From positions 216,356-280,355 of the forward strand of contig NMRA01000414.1 in assembly GCA_002633005.1 (NCBI GenBank): a DNA stretch of 64,000 bases, given 5' to 3'. A program made the translations under genes and the position numbers. The DNA is from Phoronis australis. Taxonomy: Eukaryota > Phoronida > Phoronidae. Of the stretch, positions 50,901 to 59,546 are shown piece after piece; the stretch's first letter is position 1; every line of letters starts with the position of its first letter. Under the pieces are notes generated by a model. The model made no database searches, was not told the origin of the DNA, and saw only the letters and a list, made by a program, of their open reading frames with translations.

Positions 50901-53900
50901 ACAATATTACGACACACGACGTTCAAAATTCTAAATGGGTACTGGATTGACAACCCATTACCCAATCAGTTTGCTTAAAAGTTTGTATGTAACAGTACCA
51001 CAGCAACTTACATGGCCAGCCATGAACTGTCCAAAGCCGAGAGGGAAGGTGATTGTAGCCACTAGGAACGAGACGACAGCTGGGTAGATAAAGCGACTGG
51101 AAAGGAAGCAGATTATTAGATATGGGAAAAATTATAATCAATAAAGAAGTGCTGCATTTCTTTGACAAGAAGGGGTTGATCCCAACACTAACCATAGGAA
51201 AGGTTTTGGTTATATTTGATCCTAGCTTAACAATCCTGAAATACATTACTCTTCAAAACTGGACTGGCTATAATGTTGACATCCTGTACAAGCATTAAGT
51301 GACACCCGTCGACTGTGTGCGGCAATTCAACATGACTGTGTACATTGAGCATAGGTGGGGAGTATGGTGATAGCCACTTACAGGGGTGACCGGACTTTGA
51401 GAACCAGTTTGATGCCTGTTATACAGTGTAGAAAACTGGTTCTCAAAATGTGGGACCCCTGTAAGTGACTGTTACTGAGAGTATCACAAGACTCCTAAAT
51501 GACACATATTTTACATGTGACATTTACGAAATATGATGTCAAAGCGGCAATAAACCTGACTTACGTCACAAAATTTAGATTCAGACCAGTTACTGTTCTG
51601 AAATTGGTATCAAAATTTTCCTGTCGAATTGGTGATGATTTTAGAGCTCCCAGAGAACTGACCGTCTGTTAAGACTACAGCTTGTCATATTATGCGCCGA
51701 GCGTTGTATCAACGGATAACGAACTGTCAGTTATTTGCAAACCCAGAAATCTCTTCGCATCTGAGCAAAGAACAAATTGAGACAAATTCTCTAGCCTTGG
51801 GTGGTTTAAATCAAGTTTGCTTCTTAGATGGAACATGGGTATATAGATGTTTCAAGCTATATAATACAATTTTTTTTCTTTTTTATTGTGATATTTAAAA
51901 TGAGGGTGACCTCTTCAGTGATAGCACTGCTTTCTAAGAGGACCCTCAACAACAAAAACAGTAATATAATACAATGAAGTAATAAAACAACAATTAAATA
52001 TACATGACAAAGGTACAATTAAAACAGGTTGAGAATTAAGACAATACATGAATGACGAAGAATGGCGAAAATTTAACTAAGAGAGATGAAATAAATAAAG
52101 AGATGACTCTAAACAGTGAGAGTATTTATGGCAATGAGAAACAAAATGACATGATTAAGACAAATGTTTTGAACAATGGGAAAAACAATCGTCTGGAGTG
52201 TTCCAGATGTCCTATTTTGAATTGCAGTCAAAAAGTGCTAATAACAAATATCAAATCGATGATTTTAGACAAAACTTACTTTTTCTGTAAAAAGCTGGAC
52301 AGTTTTTTATGCATTCTCATGAACTTGATGATTCGCCGATGAACGTAAACAAACAGAGCGCCACCAAAGCCACATATCACTCTACAAAAGAAAAAAAATC
52401 ACTGTGTCAAACAAAACCCTTCAGAGATATCATGCGGTACAATCTCACTAGTTTCTGACAAAAACAATCGCTAAGATTGCCCTTTCATCATTTTTCAAGT
52501 TCTTCTTATGGTGTTGAGAGTGACCAGAAGTTCGCAAAATTTTGAGTGGCCTTGGATACCATACGGAACTAGAACATGGCAAAGCATTCATTACGTGCTA
52601 TCTTTCATAGGAGCAAATACGAATCAAACAAATAAAATTTCAGCTGTCTACCATATTATGTCCAATACTTTGACACTGCATAGTTTATTCTGAAAACTAT
52701 ATTGCACATAGAGGGTGCTTTCAGCTCAAGACCAACAAAATTGTACGTATCATAACTGCCAACAGTATTGACCACACAGAAACAGCAACAGTCCATTTGT
52801 AAGGCTAGCAATAAGGATAAAATACAAAATTTGAATCTGTCCATGGCCCAGACCTATGACATTTAACGATTTTCTACTTTAGGCCTAGGAGGAGTTACCG
52901 GATAAATGAATGTATTAACGCCCATGATCCCATGAGTGAAGCACTTGAGCAATACAACTGTCATTTATCAGGCCAAACAAATGTCCAAACTTAATCCAAC
53001 ATTTCAAGACAGACAAATACTAATCCTACGGGAAGCTGTCATGGCTGTGATAGCCAATCAAATAGAAGCTGTCATTTATCAGGCCAAACAAATGTTCAAA
53101 CTAAACCCAACATTTCAAGACAGACAAATACTAACCCTACAGCAGCAAAAGCAAACAGCTCTATGGCGTCAAAGGCAAACTCTGTCCTCAGCCGTGTCTT
53201 AAATAGTGCTGTTATAGTCTCTACAATCAGTCAGACAGTAAAACATATGAATGCGTGTGCAATATGAGCAGAAGTAAGCAGTAAATTCATCTTGTAATCA
53301 AGCACCATGCAACATTGAAGGATGTACAAATTAAAATCTAAGCATCTCGCAGCAAACAGCAGCAACGCTGAAAATATAGACAATAATTAGTGAAATACAA
53401 GATCAAAAGTGCACACATCTGAGCACAAACAAAAACTATAAAACACTGGTTATTAACAGATAAGAGAAAATCTAACACACTGCATACCAAAAACTGTATT
53501 CCACAAACCTGCCACAACGTTTATTCTGTACTTGGATCTTTAGTAGAAAGTAAGTTACAACACGAATTTTGGAGAATCACTGCCGTCACTAAATCGAGGC
53601 TATGTGAGACCACTGAAAACAGTGGCGGATCCCTTATGAAGCAGGTGAATCTAAAGCTTCAGGCCCCCCATGCCCAGTCACACAGGGGACCCCAGTGTCG
53701 GATGTCTAATGAAATTAACTATCTGTTAATAGGCCTCGTACAGAACAAGGGCCTCATCTTACAATAACAGGGCACCATAACATGGTGGTTTACGTAGGAA
53801 GGGCATTGCAGAGCGCTTTGAAACCGGTACAAAAGACAAGCGGTATTGGTAAAAAGTTGACCGAAGGAACGGTTACCAGGGGGAGGAGTTTGAGAGTTTA

Positions 53901-56900
53901 CATTATCATGGCTTGGAATGATCAATGACAAAAAACAGGGAAATTTTCTAGGAGATGGATCATTCCACAAATAAATAAGCTTAAGTGGTAGCAATACTTT
54001 TTGTTGTATGAATAAAGTCAGTAAATGAAAAAAGAGACGAAAAAGAGGAAACTCAAAATCAAATGAGAGGAAATAGAAACCAAAAAACAGGAAATCTTCT
54101 TAAAAAAGGAAAATTCCAAGCCCTGATTATGCACCTGTTCATAGTTGCATGGGGCCCCCATAGCTGATTAAGCTTCAGACTCACAACTGTGTAGAAACAC
54201 CTGAAAGTGCTGTACCACATCAGAGACTACTCAAAAAGGTAACCATTTACACCTTTATGTGAAATGCCGTACTACAATTATGTCAGTAGCATTATTTTGA
54301 TAGCATAATAATTGTTACACACTGGTATACCCAAAACCCCTGGTGGTGTTTTCACATACCTTCCTCAGTGAACCAGAACGCCAGCAGCCGGAACACCAGA
54401 GCACCACAAACCGCCGAGAAGAAACCTCGCCAATAGTTACGCACGGCAAAGTAGGTCGCTGTGACCTCAATACTGAATAATACACCTAAAAACATTAAAA
54501 TTGCAACTAACAAGGAGAATAATAATTATAGTTCATGGGGATACGATTCACAAACAAACTTCACGGAAAAGCAGGATATTTGCATAAATGTCATTTCGCC
54601 AAATAATGAAAGTGCTCTCAGGAGCGATACTAGGCAGAATCGACTGAAAAAGCAAAGAAAACGTCAAAGGCACAGATAAAAACGATGACCAACAAAGATA
54701 AAGATTAAGACTTCAAAAAGTCTTGAACTTATCACTGATAGCAACAATAAAAGACAATTAACGCAGAAATGATAGTGAGAAATGGATGAGATACTCCAGA
54801 TAGTTCTTGACTAGGTCTATCTACATACCAAATTTCATGATAATTCCAGACAGGACCGTGGAGTGAAAATTTGAATAATGACAGCATTCTGTCTCCAGTT
54901 TCAAGCATAAACTAATAGGCATCGAATTATAGATGATTGACGTTTTGTGTGTAAATTTCATGTTGATCAGACAAGAAACGTGATTTGCAGCATGCATACA
55001 AAGAAAAAAGTCACCACAAAGCAACATTATTGGCGGAATTACAATGCGCCATCGGCTAATTATCAGCTTAGGTCCCATAAAAAAGGAGGCAAATAGTTAA
55101 ATGTAAATATACTTATTACTCTTCTGCTAACAGCATTTCTTCGGTTTATATTAATTTTTTTACCATTATAATCATTCTTAACAAGATTCGCACTTCCAAT
55201 AGGAGTAGCCAGTGCAACAAGAAGTCTATTCATTTCCAACAGGAGCAACCAATACAGTTAATAAATCTCACCTCCAATAGGAACAGCCAATACAGTTAAC
55301 AAGAGTCTCACCTCCAATAGGAGCAGCGAATGTACAAGCAACACCCACAGCACAAGCAGCAGCCAGCATTTCACTATTACGTGACTCGTTCTGAAAAGAA
55401 CCATGCTCAACTATAAAACGAGCAAACTCTCCGCAAAACACCAACTTCACAGAGCTTGCTGAGAACTCCAGTGTCCGAACGGATGACAGTTACTCAACCT
55501 TCCCTAAAAGGAGGCCAATCCACAACAGGTTACTTAAAGTTGCAGCAACTAACAATTAAAGTAAACTTGGTTGTCAAGAAGATTTTAAGAATTATTGACA
55601 CAATAAAACATTAATTGCAATTTTCTATTTTTGAGATTCAAAGTTTTGTGTCAAGTGGTCCGGTGGCAGATGAGCACCATGAGTTATGCTAACAACGAAG
55701 TAGGATCTAAAACTTGCTATTTTTGTTAGGGAGTTTGGCAAAATAAAATTCTGCTTTACTACCACATTGAATACAAAACTGAAAAATCTTTAGGTCTACC
55801 ATTTACACTTCACTGCTCAATAATTTACATGATTGTGTTCTCAAAAACAGCTAATAATACTACAAAATTTTGGTGCATGAATCAAAATTTCTGTAATAAT
55901 CTGATGTCGACAATAACAGAAGGTTGTAGATTTTTGAAACTGAACAATTTTCTTGCACATCTTGTAGCCATACATTGGCAGTATGTCTGAGTGTCAGACC
56001 TTTAGTCGTCCATCATCAGCTGTGTAAAACTTGGAGTGCTTGTGCACCCATGAATAGCATCACGTGTTGATAATGACATACCTCGTAGATACCACGAAAA
56101 GACGTCACTAGCTTACTGAGTAAAGTTGCCACGATACTGGCTACGTGGACAAAAGGGCCCTGAAAACACAGAGTTAACGATGCATTAGGTTTCATATTAA
56201 ACTTCTGTTGCCAAGGGAGACCCAAACAAACAAGGCTGAATTATTGATTTTAAGACGTCTGTCCAACATCAGACCAAATTTCGACATTTACTGATTGTAT
56301 AAATATTCAACATAGATATTACACTTTGCACTTCAAATGTCAATACAAAGCACACAAAACTGAGTTTGAACTTTGCTTACTATTAACAATTTAAAAAAAA
56401 AATAATTTGGTGGCAAAATATTCAGTCAATGTACATTACGTGATTTACGCACATCTTTTACCACGCAATACGGACTCTGTGACCGGTAAAAGAATAGGAC
56501 CTCTTTCTGAACAAAACAGGAAGACAAAACTGACGAATGAGCTTCCAAAACATAGTCCGATCATATAACATTACAGCAAGCAATTCTATAACTAATCTGG
56601 CAAGCTTCATCATGTTACAAGTAACCCTACTGCAATTTGCAACTTATTAGTAACAATACAGCTCTTAACATTAGCGTATCGTCGTAAAAATTTTGGATGA
56701 CATACGATCATGTTCCATTTAGGTTTTAATGCTAAAAATTGTATTAACCTTTACCCAACTTGTGAACTGAAGAGATAATGAGACAAACGAAGAACGTAAC
56801 GGACACAAAACAAAAGTAAACAGACAAAGAGCTGTTTCCCCATCATGACAGCTAATTCCGTTAACTGCACAATTACTGGCAATGACTATTAGGGCGGCGA

Positions 56901-59546
56901 AATTCTAATTACAGAATGATTTAGCCACCTTACTAACTGGCCTGTTAATTCCCCTTCATTCTCAGTCATCAGGGGAGACTACTCCGACGATGAATTGGCT
57001 TTCGCCCAGACGTCCTGACGGAGAATTCCGGGCCATTTTGTCTGAATGCGTTTGGCTTGTACTGCGTTATTATTTGTAAATATAAATTTATCACCAGATC
57101 TGTGCGGCTCAGTGACTTGAGCTCCACACTCCGATGTGGGAGACCCAGGTTTGAATCCTGTCTTTACTGGCAGACAATCAAGTACTGCACAAAGGTGTCT
57201 CCTACACCAGTAACCTTCGTCTTACTTGTAATGAACGTATGCAAGGGAATGAATGAGAACCAGGATACAATGCAGGAGTGATTTCTAGGGCTGTGCTCAT
57301 ATTTTTATCATCAAATCTCATCTTGTTAACAATACATTCAAATTGTACGATCCCTCACCTCTTTTCCTATAGGGAGTCCACTTCCAAGAGAAGTAGTAAG
57401 ACCCACCATTTTAGAAACAAGTGTTCTAAATGTTAAATACTCTTTCAACACAACTCCACGCAGAATAGTCTTCATCTCTGGAATACCAGAACCTGAAAAA
57501 TCAACGAAAAAATTGTTACAAAATGTGGAAATAACACACCAGGAAATGCAAAATAAAATAAAATAAAATAAAATAAAATAAACAAGTAGCGCATTTCACA
57601 TTTGGTCTGTGTAAAAAACCAAAAAATAAAATAATCAGAGTATATTTTCAAAACAAAGCTCACCAATGATACTGTGGCATTGATAATAAAATTCCCCTCA
57701 CCTGATGTTATTGGTGTCATTTTTGTGTCATGGTTTTGAACACGCCATTAGCCATTAAGATTGCCTAAGATTTTGTATGAAGCATCAAAGATGCAAGAAA
57801 ATGACTTGTATTTTGAATTATTGATGGTGGCAATGCGCACGCGATAGGTTAATTGAAATAACCAGACAAGTGAAAGAAATGGTGGCTGTCAACGCTATCG
57901 TGAACAGCAATTTGGTACAAATAACAAGTATCAACGACAGAAGAATGTAGCCTATTGGACTACTGGCGCTTGACTAGATATTTGTCTGGGCCTTTTATCT
58001 GGATGTTTATCGTCTTTTACCCTCACTTAATCCATTCTGAACACAGCGTGTGGAAGCAACTTTTGCTGTGGAAATTTGCTCTGGGGAATCATTGGACCCT
58101 ACTGTCATGAACAGAATTGAAAGAGAGGCGACCAGACCTGGTTCTAGGCAATCACTTATCCTTCTGGTCCGAAGGTTAAGTGAGATGACCAGACCAGCGG
58201 AAGCAGTGGTGGTTGTGGATGCCATCTGGGGTTCATCAATAGCAGACGAATGAAGCCTACATGGCTATGAACTTCTGCAACCTCTCTCAATAATATAGAG
58301 GTAGGGAGAGGGATAGGGAGAGGGAGGCGAGGGGAGGGGGAGGAGGGTAGATGTAGAGATAGAGATAGATATAATACATATATGAGCACAGCCCCAGAAA
58401 TTGCTTTCACATTATATCCAGGTTCTCATTCACTCCCATGCACACATTCACATGTAAGACACAAGAAAACTCTAATGACTATATAAATAAGAGAGTACTC
58501 AATTGTTTTATGCAATGGGCTCAACCTATGTGGCCTGCAACCTTTTTTTCACGCGCACGAGTATGTTCACGATCTCATGTTGAAAACGTAGACAAAACTC
58601 AGGCAAACCCAAAGAAGAGCATTTATTTGTGAGCCTTTATCATCAATTCATTAACACGAAGAAAGACACAGTGATTATAAATGCACCAGTTGTTGTACAG
58701 GGCACAAGGCCAGTCAGTGTTTGGGTCACGTGTACAGCAGTTACTGGGTGCCCTACCCAAATAGGACAGCACCTACCTATGGCTTGTGGAGAGATGATGT
58801 GTGTGAAGCCCGTGGAAAACAGGACAAACAATAATGTGTAGCTGACCCAGGCCAGGTACTGTAAGACTGGTGAGAAGTTGAGCTCCTGATATAACCAGTA
58901 GTGGGCTGAAAGGGAGAGCAATGGGTGAACAATGGCACAATTATACTGCAAACATCCTTCTATGAGCGTAAAATAACTACCAAAAATTTTCACTTTCTAC
59001 TTTCAACAGCTTGCTACAATGTTACATAAGTTCAAATCCTCCTGAGTATTGGTAAAATTTTAATGATAATATAGACAAATATTTTTTTCTGCTGTCATAT
59101 TGGGTGTTAAACTGAACAATGTTAATGAAGATAATCAGTGCTTTTGTTTAAAAACCGAATTTTGCGATGAGGTGTTTGTGAACACTTTTTCAGGTAAAAG
59201 AAAGCATTTGTCATCAGCAGCCAAGACTGAATCGTATCAGGCGGAAGGTGCCTGTGCCTTCAGATGATGAAATAATTGTCATTGAGAGGAAATTTGCCCC
59301 CAGTTGTAACCAAATCTGCCCCCTACAACATGCCACCACATACACAGCGAAAACAAAATTTGCAATTAACGATCAAGAGGAAGAAATCAAATATATAATC
59401 CTTGGTTACAATACCTGTCTGACATTTTTCTATGGTGTAGTCCATGATGAAACTGCACAGCGCCATCGTGACGCCGAGCATGGCAAGAAATATCCAGTCT
59501 TCGCCTACTTTTGAGAATATAAAGTCACGGACTACCAGAAGAAACG
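35755..59546 (-). CDS. CLCN2: ClC-2-type voltage-gated chloride channel (N-terminus outside or not found)
   Basis: Twenty-one exons were identified, twenty per transcript, totalling about 831 codons; vertebrate ClC-2 has about 900. All three ion-path motifs are present: GSGIPE, GKEGP (gating glutamate) and GVFTP, plus the central tyrosine in SPSIYDS. In [10 protein letters not shown] a valine replaces the 'proton glutamate' of Cl/H exchangers, which argues for a channel. Two cytoplasmic CBS domains follow (VEDIM... and [14 protein letters not shown]...[17 protein letters not shown]). The tail ends ETNV, a class I PDZ ligand. CBS1 is encoded by two alternative 137-bp exons. One exon, linking FTEE to [10 protein letters not shown], was not located between 52382 and 54359, and the start exon(s) lie beyond 59546. 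Similarity is closest to the ClC-1/2/K branch; the exact orthologue is an inference. Confidence 0.95.
36891..36977 (-). CDS. CLCN2: ClC-2-like exon: CBS2 second half
   Basis: 87 bp, phase 0 at both ends. It encodes [20 protein letters not shown] followed by LMGVVALKE, an unmistakable CBS2 core of ClC-2 (HAYVTSIGRL.G...LKEL). Confidence 0.95.
37200..37708. mobile_element. hAT-like element, long type, copy 1
   Basis: 509 bp. It starts CAGGGCTTGGAATGACCAAT and ends GGAAAATTCCAAGCCCTG, giving terminal inverted repeats of about 17 bp. TTACAT flanks both ends. Inside it differs from the 220-250 bp type except near the termini. The incomplete element at 63671-64000 matches it along its length. It lies in an intron of the channel gene. 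Confidence 0.75.
38611..38715 (-). CDS. CLCN2: ClC-2-like exon: CBS2 first half
   Basis: 105 bp, phase 0 to 0. It encodes [18 protein letters not shown] and [17 protein letters not shown], the entry of CBS2. Confidence 0.95.
39578..39613 (-). CDS. CLCN2: ClC-2-like 36-bp microexon
   Basis: It encodes [12 protein letters not shown] between a TTTTTTCAG acceptor and a GTATGAG donor, phase 0 both sides. It sits in the acidic linker between the CBS domains, so skipping it would keep the frame. Confidence 0.75.
41486..41545 (-). CDS. CLCN2: ClC-2-like linker exon (60 bp)
   Basis: It would encode [20 protein letters not shown], with donor GTAAGT and a poor acceptor (GCAATTTTAAG), phase 0 both sides. 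The donor and frame support it; the acceptor choice is uncertain. Confidence 0.5.
42236..42406 (-). CDS. CLCN2: ClC-2-like exon: inter-CBS linker
   Basis: 171 bp, phase 0 both sides. It encodes a basic, serine-rich segment including [14 protein letters not shown] and [13 protein letters not shown], which contains possible kinase sites. The RSLSDILG motif is not one I recall from vertebrate ClC-2. Confidence 0.85.
43350..43560 (+). repeat. copy of the ~220-bp dispersed repeat family
   Basis: It runs from GACAAAAAATAATTGCCAAA to CATTTGTCCGCCATATAATA, in the channel intron just downstream of the 43616-43911 exon. Confidence 0.6.
43616..43911 (-). CDS. CLCN2: ClC-2-like exon: end of CBS1 and linker
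   Basis: 296 bp, phase 1 in, 0 out. It starts [20 protein letters not shown], the strongly conserved end of CBS1. An alanine/glutamate-rich segment follows ([15 protein letters not shown]), then a charged linker ending DVHSK. It serves both alternative CBS1 exons. Confidence 0.95.
44005..44160. mobile_element. 156-bp palindromic element with a tRNA-like B box
   Basis: Both ends read GGTCAGCAC and then about 20 further matching bases (ACCTGTGGCCACATCACG type), inverted. In the centre, on the minus strand, AAAGGTCACGGGTTCGAGTC resembles a tRNA variable loop and T arm with the B box GGTTCGAGTC (44081-44090). No A box or acceptor stem is evident, so it is not a tRNA gene. Confidence 0.7.
45487..45623 (-). 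CDS. CLCN2: ClC-2-like alternative CBS1 exon B
   Basis: 137 bp, acceptor CTTTTGTAG, donor GTAAAC, phase 2 in, 1 out. It encodes [18 protein letters not shown] followed by ...RSYPLVDSP. It is about half identical in protein to exon A (46232-46368), with exactly the same length and phases, and joins in frame to both the upstream and downstream exons. It is interpreted as one of a mutually exclusive pair. Confidence 0.85.
46232..46368 (-). CDS. CLCN2: ClC-2-like alternative CBS1 exon A
   Basis: 137 bp, acceptor CACTTGCAG, donor GTAAGT, phase 2 in, 1 out. It encodes [18 protein letters not shown] followed by ...[16 protein letters not shown] is the form usual in vertebrate ClC-2, so this may be the ancestral version. 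A 608-bp intron separates it from exon B. Confidence 0.9.
47300..47415 (-). CDS. CLCN2: ClC-2-like exon: last membrane helix (R) and CBS lead-in
   Basis: Phase 0 in, 2 out. It encodes [20 protein letters not shown] and then [10 protein letters not shown]. The tyrosine of SPSIYDS corresponds to the central chloride-coordinating tyrosine of the family. Confidence 0.95.
47855..48063 (-). CDS. CLCN2: ClC-2-like exon: helices N-Q
   Basis: 209 bp, phase 1 in, 0 out. It encodes [20 protein letters not shown] and [20 protein letters not shown], then [19 protein letters not shown]. This is the best-conserved part of the channel. Confidence 0.97.
48442..48663. mobile_element. ~222-bp foldback MITE
   Basis: Left arm CTGAAGCCTTTCTAAGACTA and right arm (inverted) CTGAGGCCTTTCTCAGTCTG continue as inverted copies for about 95 bases, including 'ACGTGAGAGGC.GGAAC' and 'GTCTCGGAAC.TTAGTC', with a short centre. 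It lies in a channel intron. Confidence 0.75.
48850..48919 (-). CDS. CLCN2: ClC-2-like exon with GVFTP pore motif
   Basis: 70 bp, phase 0 in, 1 out. It encodes [20 protein letters not shown] then FAIG. GVFTP is the GxFxP chloride-binding motif at the start of helix N. Confidence 0.95.
49625..49783 (-). CDS. CLCN2: ClC-2-like exon: extracellular loop and helix L/M
   Basis: 159 bp, phase 0 both sides. It encodes [20 protein letters not shown] (with an NFS glycosylation site) and THTNVFVTL-like [11 protein letters not shown]. Confidence 0.93.
51012..51096 (-). CDS. CLCN2: ClC-2-like exon: helix J/K region
   Basis: 85 bp, phase 2 in, 0 out. It encodes [20 protein letters not shown] and then FGQFMAGH, matching the '[13 protein letters not shown]' signature of ClC-2. 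Confidence 0.94.
51376..51470. repeat. ~100-bp hairpin MITE
   Basis: Left CCACTTACAGGGGTGACCGG... and right (inverted) GTCACTTACAGGGGTCCCAC... arms both run into TTTGAGAACCAGTTT. This is the cleanest copy of the family also seen at 19199-19308. Confidence 0.75.
52280..52381 (-). CDS. CLCN2: ClC-2-like exon: helix I/J
   Basis: 102 bp, phase 2 in, 2 out. It encodes [20 protein letters not shown] followed by [13 protein letters not shown], equivalent to '[14 protein letters not shown]'. Donor GTAAGT. Confidence 0.92.
52450..52670 (+). repeat. copy of the ~220-bp dispersed repeat family
   Basis: It runs from TCTGACAAAAACAATCGCTA to CAGCTGTCTACCATATTATG. It sits in the intron where one channel exon was not found. 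Confidence 0.55.
52958..53142. repeat. tandem duplication, ~110-bp unit, two copies
   Basis: Two copies share CTGTCATTTATCAGGCCAAA at the start and ATTTCAAGACAGACAAATAC further on. Both lie in the same channel intron. Confidence 0.85.
53907..54125. mobile_element. hAT-like MITE, short type, copy 2
   Basis: 219 bp, CATGGCTTGGAATGATCAAT to GGAAAATTCCAAGCCCTG. ATTAT flanks both ends. The right half matches 5926-6175 and 60786-61035. Confidence 0.75.
54360..54485 (-). CDS. CLCN2: ClC-2-like exon: helix G/H
   Basis: 126 bp, phase 1 in, 1 out. It encodes [20 protein letters not shown] and then [21 protein letters not shown]. Valine in SIEVT occupies the position of the exchanger proton glutamate. 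Confidence 0.96.
55191..55320 (-). repeat. ~40-bp tandem repeat of an exon end and splice donor
   Basis: Four copies with a 38-40-bp period (55191, 55231, 55269, 55309). The fourth overlaps the real end of the 55312-55390 exon. Each contains a version of GGCTGTTCCTATTGGAGGTG on the minus strand. The copy next to the exon reproduces the donor exactly (GT at 55270-55271). Confidence 0.8.
55312..55390 (-). CDS. CLCN2: ClC-2-like exon: helix F
   Basis: 79 bp, phase 0 in, 1 out. It encodes [20 protein letters not shown] and then FAAPIG, matching '[25 protein letters not shown]'. Confidence 0.96.
56082..56159 (-). CDS. CLCN2: ClC-2-like exon: GP of GKEGP, helix F/G
   Basis: 78 bp, phase 0 both sides. 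It encodes [20 protein letters not shown] and then FRGIYE. The GKE|GP selectivity motif is split exactly at the exon junction. Confidence 0.96.
57099..57300 (+). mobile_element. tRNA-derived SINE
   Basis: The head resembles a tRNA, with an A-box-like GGCTCAGTGACTTGAGC and a B box GGTTTGAATCC about 40 bases later. The body carries GAATGAGAACCAGGATACAA and ends GGGCTGTGCTCATATTTTTA. The 3' part recurs inverted at 58378-58460. Confidence 0.75.
57359..57492 (-). CDS. CLCN2: ClC-2-like exon: GSGIPE and gating glutamate
   Basis: 134 bp, phase 1 in, 0 out. It encodes [20 protein letters not shown] and ends [10 protein letters not shown]. It carries the pore serine (GSGIP) and the gating glutamate (GKE). 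Confidence 0.97.
57548..57583. repeat. (AAAAT)n microsatellite
   Basis: About seven uninterrupted five-base units. Confidence 0.9.
58300..58460 (-). mobile_element. SINE 3' part with purine-rich tail
   Basis: On the minus strand it shows GAATGAGAACCTGGATATAA and GGGGCTGTGCTCATAT, matching the SINE at 57099. A (ATCT)n-like and pyrimidine-rich simple repeat follows (plus strand GGGAGAGGG-type, 58304-58375). Confidence 0.7.
58777..58905 (-). CDS. CLCN2: ClC-2-like exon: helix B/C
   Basis: 129 bp, phase 1 in, 1 out. It encodes [20 protein letters not shown] and then [23 protein letters not shown], equivalent to 'LLQYLAWV.YPV...FSAGFT..L.PQAVG'. Confidence 0.95.
   Translation of the reverse strand, partial: PTTGYIRSSTSHQSYSTWPGSATHYCLSCFPRASHTSSLHKP
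59415..59546 (-). CDS. CLCN2: ClC-2-like exon: first membrane helix
   Basis: 132 bp, acceptor TTTGTTCCAG, phase 1 in, 1 out. It encodes [20 protein letters not shown] and then [24 protein letters not shown] is a hallmark of the ClC-1/2/K branch. It is the most 5' exon found. Confidence 0.95.
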
